From positions 1 through 53,516 of the forward strand of contig NZ_FOLC01000009.1 in NCBI RefSeq assembly GCF_900112135.1: a DNA stretch of 53,516 nucleotides, in the 5' to 3' direction. This stretch comes from Collimonas sp. OK412. Its GTDB lineage: Bacteria > Pseudomonadota > Gammaproteobacteria > Burkholderiales > Burkholderiaceae_D. This document shows, piece after piece, positions 1 to 9,096 of the stretch. The first letter of the stretch is position 1. Each line of letters opens with the position of its first letter. The notes under the pieces were generated by a model. That model was not told where the DNA came from, searched no databases, and saw only the letters and a list, made by a program, of their open reading frames with translations. Both the position numbers and the translations under genes were made by a program.

Positions 1-228
1 AAGGCCAGTGCGCTCATCCTGTAAGTGGGAGTTACTCAGAAGTCGATCACAGCACTTGATCCGATGCCGCAAATCGCTGCGGCTATCGAGTGCCTTGCTC
101 ATCCGAATCAGGCTCAAGCCACCGTGCACGGCGGCGCTGCTTACCTTCGCCAGGCAGTCACGCCGTTTAGCATGCACTGCAGGGTATTGCTTCAAAATCA
201 GATCTTGTATGATGCGTTGTGCATGCAT
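1..228 (-). CDS. IS4-type transposase, N-terminal part (cut by window edge)
   Basis: Seventy-six codons run without a stop from an ATG at 228 to the left edge, so only the amino end is visible. A GAAGGA ribosome site lies six bases before the ATG. The protein begins MHAQRIIQDLILKQYPAVHA and continues with SKALDSRSDLRHRIKCCDRL and a LLSNSHLQDER stretch. I recognise this arrangement from the N-terminal region of IS4-family transposases. The DDE catalytic core would lie outside the window, so activity cannot be judged. The plus-strand frames over the same bases give cysteine- and arginine-rich proteins without family features and are shadows. Identification is from memory of the family. Confidence 0.72.
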   Translation of the reverse strand, partial: MHAQRIIQDLILKQYPAVHAKRRDCLAKVSSAAVHGGLSLIRMSKALDSRSDLRHRIKCCDRLLSNSHLQDERTGL

Positions 229-349
229 GGTCTTTCCTTCGCAGTTTGGTCGCTACGAATGAAAGGGGTAACACAGCCATGCATGCACCGTTTTTGAGAT
301 TGAAAGTTAACGCGATTTCGGAGAGTTTACAAGCGAAATTTGAGGGGAA

Positions 350-401
350 GGGTCAGGGTCAGAGTAATTTTCGCAAAACCCGCGAAAAAAAACTCTGACC
401 C
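350..401. repeat. REP-like palindrome next to the transposase
   Basis: GGGTCAGAGT (356-365) pairs perfectly with ACTCTGACCC (392-401), and inside it TTTTCGC (368-374) pairs with GCGAAAA (382-388). A second GGGTCA copy precedes it in tandem (350-355). The whole folds as a long hairpin between the transposase start and the end of the M20 peptidase gene. It may be an insertion-element end, a REP-type repeat, or a terminator for the peptidase gene, since the minus strand carries a T-run inside the fold. Between 229 and 349 I see only the transposase ribosome site. Confidence 0.6.
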
Positions 402-435
402 CATTTGACTGCTGTCGTGCCAGTTTTCAGATCGT

Positions 436-1989
436 TCAGGGTTTGCTGCCGAAGGGCTCCGACAGGATACCTACAAGGCTGTTCACACCATTGACGTAAT
501 TTCCCAACCGCATATTCTCATTGGCGCTGTGCTGATTGTTATCGGCATTGACCAGCGGCACAATCACGAAAGGCACTTTCAGAGCATCGACTAGCGCGCC
601 AGTCGGAACAGTGCCGCCCATCATTCTGATCTGCACCGGTTCCTTGCCGTAGGTCTTGGTCAGAGAGCGGCGCAGCCAATTACTGATTGGCGCATGCAGA
701 TCGGTACGAACGGCGCTGCTGGAAGCCGATGCCGACTCGAACTCAAGCGAAGCCAGTTTAGGATAGCGGGCGCGATCCGCATCGCTCGGTTCGCCATTGA
801 CCAGGTGAAAGCCCTGCTTCTCCGTAAATCCCTTGAGTAAAGCCGCCAAGGCCGCCGGCTCGGTTTCAGGCACGGTACGCAGATCCAGTTCGGCGACGGC
901 CATCGCCGGCACGACAGTGCGAGCCTTCTCGCCGACATCTCCAGATTGCATGCCACGCACATTGAGCGACGGATATTGCATCGCTTCCTGATAATTTTGT
1001 CCGACCTTATCTGCCACCGCAATCCCGAGGCGCTGGCGCAGCGCCGCTTCGTCGTCTGGCACTGCGCGCATGACACGCAATGAATCGGCGTCCAGCTTGA
1101 CGCTATCGTAATAACCGGGAACCGTCACTCGGCCCTCATCATCTTTCATCGATGCCAGCAAACGCGCCATCAATTGCGCCGGGTTGGCGGCATAGTTACC
1201 GTAGTGTCCACTATGGCTATCCTGCTTCGGGCCATAAACCTTCAAAGTGCCGACAACGATTCCGCGATTGCCGAATACCAATGTCGGCTGATTGCTGGGG
1301 TGCATCGGACCGTCCAGTACGACCAGCATATCGGACTTCAACAAATCCTGATTCCGCTTGATGACGCTGCCCAATGACGGCGATCCTTTTTCTTCTTCCG
1401 CGTCAAGAATGACCTTGAGGTTGATCGCCGGCGCCTTGCCGCCGGCTTTGAGTGCGTCGATCGCAGCCAGCAGCATCATGATCGGCGCCTTGTCATCCGC
1501 TGAAGCCCTGGCGAACAAACGCCACTCTGGATCGACATCCTTGGCGAACAGCTTATCCAGCGGCATGGCTTCCCACTGGCCTGCTGCATTGCGCTGTTTC
1601 AGTACTGGTGTCCATGGGCTTTTCTGTTGCCATTCAGAGGGATTGACCGGCTGTCCATCCATGTGCCCATAAAACAGTACCGTGGGAAGACCGGGAGCGC
1701 TCTTTGGAAACTCTGCAAACAGCAGCGGCTTGCCGTTATTGGGCAATTGCCTGGCATGAAAACCACGCCGCTGAAAAGCCTGTTCAAACCAGGCGGCATT
1801 GCGCTGGATATCGGCGGCTACCGCAGAGTCGTTGGGAATTGCCAGCACCTCGGCCCATTCCTTGAAACTTGCTTGCGCAGCATTCTGCACTTGTGGTGCG
1901 ATCGGCGGTTCAGCCGCATGAACAGACGGTGTCGAAAATATGGCCATGGCACAGGCGGCTAACTGGCAGTGCTGGAAGAATGTTTTCAT
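436..1989 (-). CDS. M20-family metallopeptidase, exported
   Basis: Zinc-dependent exopeptidase or amidohydrolase of the M20/M25/M40 fold. From the ATG at 1989 the protein is 517 residues with a signal peptide (MKTFF..., hydrophobic ACAMAIF, probable cut after PSVHA), so it should act in the periplasm. Metal-site motifs are visible: GHMDGQPV (His109, Asp111), ASADDKAP, DAEEEKGSPSLG and HSGHYGNYAANP. The dimerisation domain lies between these and the C-terminal NADNNQHSANENMR motif. An upstream in-frame TTG at 2016 would add nine residues before the signal peptide; neither start has a strong ribosome site, and the ATG gives the cleaner leader. It follows the small transglutaminase gene on the same strand after 49 bases, so co-transcription is possible. 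The substrate is unknown. Confidence 0.85.
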   Translation of the reverse strand: MKTFFQHCQLAACAMAIFSTPSVHAAEPPIAPQVQNAAQASFKEWAEVLAIPNDSAVAADIQRNAAWFEQAFQRRGFHARQLPNNGKPLLFAEFPKSAPGLPTVLFYGHMDGQPVNPSEWQQKSPWTPVLKQRNAAGQWEAMPLDKLFAKDVDPEWRLFARASADDKAPIMMLLAAIDALKAGGKAPAINLKVILDAEEEKGSPSLGSVIKRNQDLLKSDMLVVLDGPMHPSNQPTLVFGNRGIVVGTLKVYGPKQDSHSGHYGNYAANPAQLMARLLASMKDDEGRVTVPGYYDSVKLDADSLRVMRAVPDDEAALRQRLGIAVADKVGQNYQEAMQYPSLNVRGMQSGDVGEKARTVVPAMAVAELDLRTVPETEPAALAALLKGFTEKQGFHLVNGEPSDADRARYPKLASLEFESASASSSAVRTDLHAPISNWLRRSLTKTYGKEPVQIRMMGGTVPTGALVDALKVPFVIVPLVNADNNQHSANENMRLGNYVNGVNSLVGILSEPFGSKP

Positions 1990-2038
1990 ATGTTTTTTAT
2001 TTATAGGTGCGATCAAATGAGGTCAGAGCATGCATCGG

Positions 2039-2974
2039 TCAAACCGCGAATCCGAAGCCTGGTGCTTCATGGGCCGGCATGACGGTAACGGCAACATCCA
2101 TGGTTTGCTGGCCGCCGCCGATCAGCACGCCGCGCAAGGGTGAAATGTCGAGAAAATCGCGGCCCCAGCCGAGCGTGATATGGCTGGTGTCGGGGAAGAT
2201 GCCGTTGGTCGGATCGGCGTCTATCCAGCTGCTGGCTTGTCCATTGAATCCCGGGCAATACACCGATACCCAGGCATGCGAGGCGTCGGCGCCGATCAGG
2301 CGCGGTTGTCCGGGCGGCGGTTCGGTCAGCAGGTAGCCGCTGACATAGCGCGCCGCCAGGCCGAGGGAGCGCAGGCAGGACAGCATGAAGTGGGCAAAAT
2401 CCTGGCACACGCCGCGCCGGGTAGCGAATACCTCGGTGACCGGGGTAGAAACGGTGGTAGCCAACGGGTCGAAGGTGAATTCCTGGAAAATCCGCGTCAT
2501 CAAGGCGTCGATCCCCGCCAGCAAAGGCAGCCCGGGTGTGAACGACTCGGCTGCATACGCCAGGAATTCACGCTTGATCCGCACGTGCGCCGACTCAAAC
2601 AGGTAGCGCGTGGCTTCCAGGTCGTCAGGCAATAAAAACTGGCCGGCCTGGTATGACAGCGCGGCGCGCGCCTGCTCCCAGGACGGCGTGGCCGGCGGCA
2701 GCTGGCGCGGCGTCAGCGTGACCCAGGATTCGGCCAGGGCGCGCAGGTCGGTATGGTCGTTTTCCAGCGAAAACGATTGCAGCGGATTACCGAAGCTGTC
2801 CAGGAACATGCGCAGGTTTTGCGGCTCCGGCGTGATGCTGATGCCGTGCGAAGTGCAGGTTTGCCATGGCAGGGAACGCGGCGTCAGGCGCAGCATCTGG
2901 TGCGACAGGCGCACTGCCTGCGAATACGCGTAATGGGTGTCGTGGCGGATGTGGTAGGTATGCTGGTCCATCAT
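2039..2974 (-). CDS. transglutaminase-like protein of module A
   Basis: A 311-residue protein with a bacterial transglutaminase-like N-terminal region followed by a papain-like transglutaminase core. The catalytic triad can be read as Cys190 (RRGVCQDFAHFM), His233 (DASHAWVSVY) and Asp254 (WIDADPTNG). The ATG at 2974 overlaps the stop of the preceding ATP-grasp/alpha-E gene (ATGA), which implies translational coupling. A longer in-frame reading up to 3817 only shadows the neighbouring gene and is not coding. No signal peptide is seen, so the protein is probably cytoplasmic. Such proteins may act as peptidases or amide-forming enzymes; the substrate is not known. It is the third gene of the set that starts at 9000. 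Confidence 0.88.
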   Translation of the reverse strand: MMDQHTYHIRHDTHYAYSQAVRLSHQMLRLTPRSLPWQTCTSHGISITPEPQNLRMFLDSFGNPLQSFSLENDHTDLRALAESWVTLTPRQLPPATPSWEQARAALSYQAGQFLLPDDLEATRYLFESAHVRIKREFLAYAAESFTPGLPLLAGIDALMTRIFQEFTFDPLATTVSTPVTEVFATRRGVCQDFAHFMLSCLRSLGLAARYVSGYLLTEPPPGQPRLIGADASHAWVSVYCPGFNGQASSWIDADPTNGIFPDTSHITLGWGRDFLDISPLRGVLIGGGQQTMDVAVTVMPAHEAPGFGFAV

Positions 2975-5517
2975 GACACTCCCTGGCTGACCGGCGCATT
3001 CAAGGGCGTAAAGAAATGCCGCGCCAGCTCGTCGGACAGCGAAAAGGCGCCACCGATGGCGTCGCGCATCAGCTGCACCAGGCGGGCGTGGGCGTCGGCC
3101 ACGAACAAGGAATCGTGGCCGAGGTCCTGCAATTCGAATTCGCGCAGCAAGGCCGACAGGTGCGCCGGCGTGTCCATGTTCAGGGTGCCGAGCTGTTCCC
3201 CGATATCGCTTAGATAGCGCTCCAGCATATGGAACTGGAATGCAATGCCGTGCGGGTTGCTGACGTCGAATATCAGCAGATGCAGCACCGGCAGCCATTC
3301 CGGCGCGCGCCGGTAGCGTACGCGGTAGGTGACCACGCTGTTGGCCGATTCCAGCAGCCACGGCAGCGTCCGGTTCTGGCGCTCCGCCGGCAACAGCAGG
3401 AACTGGCTGAACAAGGCCGCCAGGTGCGTCATGCGTTCTATATGCCGGCCCAGCATCAGGAAATGCCAGCCTTCGTCGCGCGTCATGTCGTCCAGCGCGT
3501 GCCCGGCCAGGCCGACGCAAGCCTGGATGACATTGTTGAGCATGTACAGCGCGGCGGCGGGCGTCACGCCGCCGGGGCCGCTGCTGTCGGTCGTCAGGCC
3601 CGGCATGCGGTTGAGCGCCTGCCAGTTGTCCAGCGAAAGATGCTCGCGCACCTGGTAGCCGCAATGATGCAGGTGGCGCAGGTTGCCGGCAATGCCGACG
3701 CTGGCGGTGGGATCGGCGATGGCGGCAATCAGCGCCTGCTGCAGGGCGGCGACGGTCGGCCGCGCCGTCGCTGATGCGGCCGGCAGGGCAATCCCGAGGC
3801 CGCGGCAGATTTCGCACAGCTGGTAGAAGGTTTCACGGGCTTCGCCCTGCAGGTCGGTGCTGCGCTGCAAGGTGGCGCGCAGCAGATGCGCCAGGTTGTC
3901 GCAGCGCTCGGCGTAACGCCCCATCCAGAACAGGTTTTCGCCGGCGTGCGATGAAATGTCGACCGTGCTGCGGATGAAATCCAGCGTGCGCTGCCGGCCG
4001 TCGCCATCCTCCAGCGGCGCCACCGCCGGCGCGACCGCATCGCCGGCCTCGGCGCGCACCGGGCTCAGCACCCAGACATCCTTGCTGGCGCCGCCCTGCT
4101 GCATCGACACCACATCCTTGCGCTGGCGCGGCGCGACCCGCGTCAAGCCGCCGGGCATCACATGGTAGCTGCCGTCGGCGGCGGCGACCACGAATACCCG
4201 CAAGCTGACCGCACGGCTCATCAGGCGGTATTCGCCGCTGCGCGACAATACCGGCGCCTGCGACAGACGCACCCATTCCTGCGCCACATAAGCATGCGGC
4301 TGGGCCAGCAGGCTCTCCACCAGGCGCTGGCGCGATTGCGCATTCAGGCTATGGCCATAGACCGGCTGCATGCGCATCGAAGGGAACGCCGGCATGATCA
4401 CCAGCTGCTCCAGATTGGCCAAGGTGTAATCGAGCGCCGGTTTTTCGCCGCACCACCAGGACGCCACCGCCGGCAGCGCCAGCGGCTGGCCCAGCAAACG
4501 CTGGCAGATGGCCGGCAGGAAACCATGCAAGGCGCCCGACTCCAGCACGCCGCTGCCGAGCGAATTGGCGATCAGCACATTGCCCAGGCGCGCCGCCTGC
4601 ACCAGCCCGGGAATGCCGAGCGCGGAATCGGCGCGCAATTCGAGCGGATCGCAATAATCGTCGTCCAGCCGCCGCAGGATCGCATGGACGCGCCGCAAGC
4701 CGCTCAGGGTCTTGAGGTACACCATGTCGCCGCGCACCATCAGGTCGGCCCCTTCGACCAGCGGGAAACCCAGGGTATGCGCCAGGAACGCGTGTTCGGA
4801 ATAGGTTTCGTTATACGGCCCCGGCGTCAGCAGCACCACCAGCGGCGTTTCGCCGGCGGCCGGCGCCAGTGCGTTCAGGCTGTCGTGCAGGGTATGGAAA
4901 AACTTCAGCAGCGATTGCACATGCATGTCGCGCACCGTCTCCGGCAATGCGCGCGACATGATCTGCCGGTTCTGCAAGGCGTAGCCGGCGCCGGACGGTC
5001 CCTGGGTGCGGTCCGACATGACCCACCAGTGGCCATCCGGCGAACGCGCCAGGTCGATCGCGTACAGGTGCAGGTGTATGCCGGCCGGCGGTTCGATGCC
5101 GCGGCAAGGCCACAGGTAGCCATGCTGGCCGAATACCAGCGCCGGCGGCAGCAGTCCTTCGGACAGCAGCGTTTGCGGGCCGTACAGGTCGGCCAGCACG
5201 GCATTGAGCAGGCGCGCACGCTGTACCACCGCAGCGGACAAGACCTGCCATTCGTCGGCGGAAATGATTTGCGGCAACAGATCCAGTTCCCAGGGCCGGT
5301 TGGCGCCCTGCGGATCGGCGTATACGTTGTAGGTCACGCCGTCGGCGGCAATCGCTTCGCGCACCTCGCGCGCACGGCGCCGCAGGATCTCCGGCGACAG
5401 CCCTTCAAGCTGGTCGATCAAGGTCCGCCAGTGCGGCCGCAGGCGGCCGCCCGCTTCAAGCATTTCGTCGTAACGATCCGCCTCTGCGGGATAACTCTCG
5501 AGTAAACGCCGGTACAT
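2971..5517 (-). CDS. circularly permuted ATP-grasp / alpha-E fusion protein
   Basis: An 848-residue fusion. Residues about 1-480 are the circularly permuted type 2 ATP-grasp domain (DUF404/DUF407). Residues about 500-840 are the helical alpha-E domain (DUF403; STVDISSHAGENLFWMGRYA marks its start). The same two domains are separate genes at 12093 and 13510. The usual EDNxRxPSG stretch reads SDRTQGPSG here. The glycine-rich K-x-x-HGAGGYGM segment of the standalone copy is replaced by VIMPAFPSM, so nucleotide binding may differ or be lost; I believe fused homologues share this. The family is proposed to form amide bonds, but its substrate is unknown. A hairpin terminator precedes the gene, and its stop overlaps the next start. 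Confidence 0.88.
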   Translation of the reverse strand: MYRRLLESYPAEADRYDEMLEAGGRLRPHWRTLIDQLEGLSPEILRRRAREVREAIAADGVTYNVYADPQGANRPWELDLLPQIISADEWQVLSAAVVQRARLLNAVLADLYGPQTLLSEGLLPPALVFGQHGYLWPCRGIEPPAGIHLHLYAIDLARSPDGHWWVMSDRTQGPSGAGYALQNRQIMSRALPETVRDMHVQSLLKFFHTLHDSLNALAPAAGETPLVVLLTPGPYNETYSEHAFLAHTLGFPLVEGADLMVRGDMVYLKTLSGLRRVHAILRRLDDDYCDPLELRADSALGIPGLVQAARLGNVLIANSLGSGVLESGALHGFLPAICQRLLGQPLALPAVASWWCGEKPALDYTLANLEQLVIMPAFPSMRMQPVYGHSLNAQSRQRLVESLLAQPHAYVAQEWVRLSQAPVLSRSGEYRLMSRAVSLRVFVVAAADGSYHVMPGGLTRVAPRQRKDVVSMQQGGASKDVWVLSPVRAEAGDAVAPAVAPLEDGDGRQRTLDFIRSTVDISSHAGENLFWMGRYAERCDNLAHLLRATLQRSTDLQGEARETFYQLCEICRGLGIALPAASATARPTVAALQQALIAAIADPTASVGIAGNLRHLHHCGYQVREHLSLDNWQALNRMPGLTTDSSGPGGVTPAAALYMLNNVIQACVGLAGHALDDMTRDEGWHFLMLGRHIERMTHLAALFSQFLLLPAERQNRTLPWLLESANSVVTYRVRYRRAPEWLPVLHLLIFDVSNPHGIAFQFHMLERYLSDIGEQLGTLNMDTPAHLSALLREFELQDLGHDSLFVADAHARLVQLMRDAIGGAFSLSDELARHFFTPLNAPVSQGVS

Positions 5518-5575
5518 AGTTGATCGCTTGCATCACCTGGAACAATTTAAATGCAAACCCTGCCGACAGGGTGCT

Positions 5576-5616
5576 GAAAAACTGCAGCGCAAACCGGAAA
5601 TAGTTGCGCTGCAGTT
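5576..5616 (-). terminator. intercistronic hairpin terminator inside module A
   Basis: A 13-base perfect stem, AACTGCAGCGCAA (5580-5592) with TTGCGCTGCAGTT (5604-5616) around an 11-base loop. Read on the minus strand it is followed by TTTTTC. It sits between the large transglutaminase gene and the ATP-grasp fusion, so it probably lowers or conditions downstream transcription. A second small hairpin (CCCTG-CCGA-CAGGG, 5558-5571) follows. Confidence 0.7.
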
Positions 5617-5643
5617 CCTTTACACCGCGGTTGCCGAGCTTGA

Positions 5644-8600
5644 TCAGAAGTGACGTAAGTCTAACGTAAATGGGAACTCGATGGATGCTATCGGTTGCGT
5701 TACCTGCATCGGTCCCGGGGTGTGGTTGAGGCGGAAATAACGCCCCAGGCGCCGGCTTTCGGCCTCGAAAGCGTTGACCGGGAAGGTCTCGTAGCTGCGC
5801 CCGCCGGGATGCACCACGTGATACTGGCAACCGCCCAGGCTGCGGCCGTTCCAGGTATCGACCAGGTCGAAGGTCAGCGGCGAATCGATGCCGATGGTCG
5901 GATGCAGGGCCGAAGGCGGCTGCCAGGCGCGATAACGCACGCCGCTGACGAATTCGCCGACGCGTCCGGTCGGCTGCAGCGGCACCGGCACGCCATTGCA
6001 GGTCAGCACATAACGATCCGGCGCCATGCCGTTCACCTTCACCTGCAAGCGCTCCAGCGAGGAATCGACGTAACGGGCGTTGCCGCCGGAACGGCTTTCC
6101 TCGCCCAGCACATGCCAGGGTTCCAGCGCGGTGCGCAATTCGAGCCCGATGCCGTTGATCGCAAAATCGCCGATTTTCGGGAACCTGAACTCGAAATGCG
6201 GCGCGAACCATTCCGCTTTGAGCGCGTAGCCGGCCTGCTGCATGTCGTCCATCACATCGCAGAAATCCTGCCAGATGAAGTGCGGCAGCAGGAAACGGTC
6301 GTGCAGTTCGGTGCCCCAGCGCACCAGGCGCCGCGGCTTGTACGGCGTCTTCCAGAAGCGCGCCACCAGCGCCCGCAACAGCAGCTGCTGGGTCAGGCTC
6401 ATGCGCGCATGCGGCGGCATTTCAAACGCGCGCAATTCCAGCAGGCCGAGGCGGCCGGTGCTGCTATCGGGCGAATACAGCTTGTCGATGCAGAATTCGG
6501 CGCGATGGGTATTGCCGGTGACGTCGATCAACAGGTTGCGCAGCAGCCGGTCCACCAGCCACGGTGCACATTCGCCGCCGGCAAGCTGGCGCTCCATTTC
6601 GGTAAACGCCAGCTCCAGTTCGACCACCGCGTCGTTGCGCGCTTCGTCGACGCGCGGCGCCTGCGAAGTCGGGCCGATGAACATGCCGGAGAACAGGTAA
6701 GACAGCGCCGGATGGTTGTGCCAGTAGCTGATCAGGCTGCGCAGCAGGTCGGGCCGGCGCAGGAACGGCGAATCGCCGGTGGTGGCGCCGCCCAGCACCA
6801 GGTGGTTGCCGCCGCCGGTGCCGGAATGATGGCCGTCGAGCATGAATTTCTCGGTGGTGAGCCGGGTCTCGCGCGCCACGTCGTACAGGTAGGTGGTGTT
6901 GCTGACCAGTTCGCCCCAGCTGTGCATGGGCTGGATATTCACTTCGATCACGCCGGGATCGGGCGTGACGCTGAACTTGCCCACGCGCGGATCATGCGGC
7001 GGTTCATAACCTTCCATCAGCAAGGGCTGCTCCAGGGCTTGCGCCGTCGCTTCGATCGCCGCCACCAGTTCCAGGTAATCCTCGAGCCGCGCCAGCGGCG
7101 GCATGAACAGGTACAGCACGCCTTGCCGCACTTCCGCGCACAAGGCGGTGCGGGCAATCTGGTCGGCCGATTCGAACGGCGCCGGCGCCGCTTGCGCTTC
7201 GCTGGTGAAAGCCGCGCTGTAAGAGGTTGAACTGTACTTCGGCGCATCTGCCGCGGTTGCCTTGCCAGTGGCGGCCGCCGGCGTCGCCAGTTGCTGGCGG
7301 ATTTGCTGTGTTACCGGCAGCGGCTGGAATTCCTGGGTCGGGTCCTGCTGGTGCACAAAAGGATAATCGGCTTTCTTGACCCACGGTTGCGAATCGAGCG
7401 GCAAGCGGTAGCCCAGGGGAGAATCGCCCGGCAGCAGGTAGCAGTGTTCGCCGCGCAAATACCAGCTGCTGCTTTGCCAGCCGCTTTCATCATCGGAGCG
7501 GACCAGCGGTAAAACGTAGCCGGCGACTTTGCGCAAGCCTTGCGAAAAGACCCGCGCCAGCCGCGCCCGTTCCTGCTTGTCATCCAGCCGCGCATCGGAG
7601 GGATCGACATTGATCGCCAGGCGGCGTTCGCGCCACAGGTAGTAATAGATATCTTCATAGGCGGCGAACACATACTGCCGGTCCAGCGTCAGGCGCGCTG
7701 CAACTCCCAGCAAAAAACGTTCGGCGATAGTGTCGTCGGTGGCTTGCTTCTTTGTTTCGTCGGCAATCAAGGCCGGCGTCGACCAGATCGGCTCGCCGTC
7801 GCGGCGCCAGTAGCAGTTGAGCGCCCAGCGCGGCAGCTGCTCGCCGGGATACCATTTGCCCTGGCCGAAATGCGGCAAGCCTTGTGCCGCATACTGCTGG
7901 CGCAGCCGGTGGTAGAGCTCGGCTGCCAGCGGCTTCTTGGTAGGCCCCATGGCGGCCGTGTTCCATTCCTCGCCTTCGGGATCGTCGAGCGCGACGAAAG
8001 TCGGCTCGCCGCCCATCGTCAGGCGCACGTCGAGTTCGTCCAGGTCGTCGTCGATGGCATGGCCCAGCTCTTCGATTTCCTCCCACTGCTGCTCGCTGTA
8101 TGGCTTGGTGACGCGCGGCGATTCCCAGATGCGGCGCACGCTCATCGCATGCTCGAATTCGACTTCGCATGGCTCCACCATGCCGCTCACCGGCGCCGCC
8201 GACGACGGTTCCGGCGTGCAGGACAGCGGGATGTGTCCTTCGCCGGCGAACAGGCCGGAAGTAGGATCAAGGCCGATCCAGCCGGCGCCCGGCAGATAGA
8301 CCTCGCACCAGGCGTGCAGGTCGGTGAAATCGGTTTGCGGGCCGGACGGGCCGTCCAGCGATTTCTGGTCGGCCGTCAGCTGGATCAGGTAACCGGAGAC
8401 GAAACGCGCCGCCAGCCCGAGATAGCGCAGTATCTGCACCAGCAGCCACGACGAATCGCGGCAGGAGCCGGAACCGAGGCTCAAGGTCTGCTCCGGCGTC
8501 TGCACGCCCGGTTCCATGCGGATGGTGTAGCTGATCAGTTGCGCCAGCTGCTGGTTCAGGCTGACCAGGAAATCCTCGGTGCGGATTCTTTCGCGCGGCA

Positions 8601-9000
8601 CCTGGTCCAGGAATTTTTGCAGCAGAGGCGTCAGCGGCAGCTTCTTGCGGTACGGTTCCAGCTCGTTCTGCAGCTCAGGCGCGTAGGAAAACGGCACTTT
8701 CTCGGCATACGGCTCAAGAAAGAAATCGAAGGGGTTGAGCACCGACATTTCCGCCACCAGGTCGACCTCGATGCGGAATTCGCTGGCCTTTTCCGGAAAC
8801 ACCAGGCGCGCCAGGTAATTGGCTTGCGGGTCCTGCTGCCAGTTGATGAAATGCGGCTCCGGCAGTATCCGCAGCGAATAGCTGAGGATGCGGGTGCGGC
8901 AATGCGGCGCCGGCCGCAGGCGGATGATCTGCGGGCCCAGGCTGATCGGACGCTCATAACGATAGGTGGTGAGATGATTGAGTGCTACGTGAATTGACAT
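5644..9000 (-). CDS. large transglutaminase / DUF2126 protein
   Basis: An 1118-residue protein. Residues 1-90 are the bacterial transglutaminase N-terminal region. The core covers about 150-260, with a likely triad Cys180 ([11 protein letters not shown]), His229 ([10 protein letters not shown]) and Asp245 (WIGLDPTSG). The rest, from about 330, is the long DUF2126 region typical of this family. The start is the ATG at 9000, preceded by GAGGA six bases upstream; a TTG eighteen bases earlier is less likely. It heads module A and lies 82 bases after phaZ on the same strand. Function is inferred only from the family: a cytoplasmic amide-bond enzyme working with the ATP-grasp/alpha-E protein. A terminator-like hairpin follows its stop. 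Confidence 0.9.
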   Translation of the reverse strand: MSIHVALNHLTTYRYERPISLGPQIIRLRPAPHCRTRILSYSLRILPEPHFINWQQDPQANYLARLVFPEKASEFRIEVDLVAEMSVLNPFDFFLEPYAEKVPFSYAPELQNELEPYRKKLPLTPLLQKFLDQVPRERIRTEDFLVSLNQQLAQLISYTIRMEPGVQTPEQTLSLGSGSCRDSSWLLVQILRYLGLAARFVSGYLIQLTADQKSLDGPSGPQTDFTDLHAWCEVYLPGAGWIGLDPTSGLFAGEGHIPLSCTPEPSSAAPVSGMVEPCEVEFEHAMSVRRIWESPRVTKPYSEQQWEEIEELGHAIDDDLDELDVRLTMGGEPTFVALDDPEGEEWNTAAMGPTKKPLAAELYHRLRQQYAAQGLPHFGQGKWYPGEQLPRWALNCYWRRDGEPIWSTPALIADETKKQATDDTIAERFLLGVAARLTLDRQYVFAAYEDIYYYLWRERRLAINVDPSDARLDDKQERARLARVFSQGLRKVAGYVLPLVRSDDESGWQSSSWYLRGEHCYLLPGDSPLGYRLPLDSQPWVKKADYPFVHQQDPTQEFQPLPVTQQIRQQLATPAAATGKATAADAPKYSSTSYSAAFTSEAQAAPAPFESADQIARTALCAEVRQGVLYLFMPPLARLEDYLELVAAIEATAQALEQPLLMEGYEPPHDPRVGKFSVTPDPGVIEVNIQPMHSWGELVSNTTYLYDVARETRLTTEKFMLDGHHSGTGGGNHLVLGGATTGDSPFLRRPDLLRSLISYWHNHPALSYLFSGMFIGPTSQAPRVDEARNDAVVELELAFTEMERQLAGGECAPWLVDRLLRNLLIDVTGNTHRAEFCIDKLYSPDSSTGRLGLLELRAFEMPPHARMSLTQQLLLRALVARFWKTPYKPRRLVRWGTELHDRFLLPHFIWQDFCDVMDDMQQAGYALKAEWFAPHFEFRFPKIGDFAINGIGLELRTALEPWHVLGEESRSGGNARYVDSSLERLQVKVNGMAPDRYVLTCNGVPVPLQPTGRVGEFVSGVRYRAWQPPSALHPTIGIDSPLTFDLVDTWNGRSLGGCQYHVVHPGGRSYETFPVNAFEAESRRLGRYFRLNHTPGPMQVTQPIASIEFPFTLDLRHF

Positions 9001-9066
9001 GGATATCCTCTGCGACAATCAATAATCATTCAGTGCATGAACTTCTGCAGCTGCCACAAAACCAGA

Positions 9067-9096
9067 ATTACTGGTACTGATATTACTGGTACTGAT
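9067..9096. repeat. 15-base perfect tandem duplication over the phaZ stop
   Basis: ATTACTGGTACTGAT occurs twice head to tail (9067-9081 and 9082-9096). On the minus strand it encodes the last residues Gln-Tyr-Gln and the TAA stop, so a second in-frame TAA stands 15 bases beyond the first. It looks like a recent slippage or duplication event. Confidence 0.9.

Noticed and set aside
8-297. Two plus-strand frames at the left edge
   Set aside because: They oppose a minus-strand frame with transposase-like sequence and a ribosome site; their own proteins show no family features.
2975-3817. In-frame extension of the small transglutaminase to 592 residues
   Set aside because: The extra 281 residues are Arg/Ala-rich and overlap the ATP-grasp/alpha-E gene; the ATGA junction at 2971-2974 gives the proper start.
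4162-5505. 447-residue plus-strand frame over the ATP-grasp fusion
   Set aside because: Antisense shadow; composition typical of the complement of GC-rich coding sequence.
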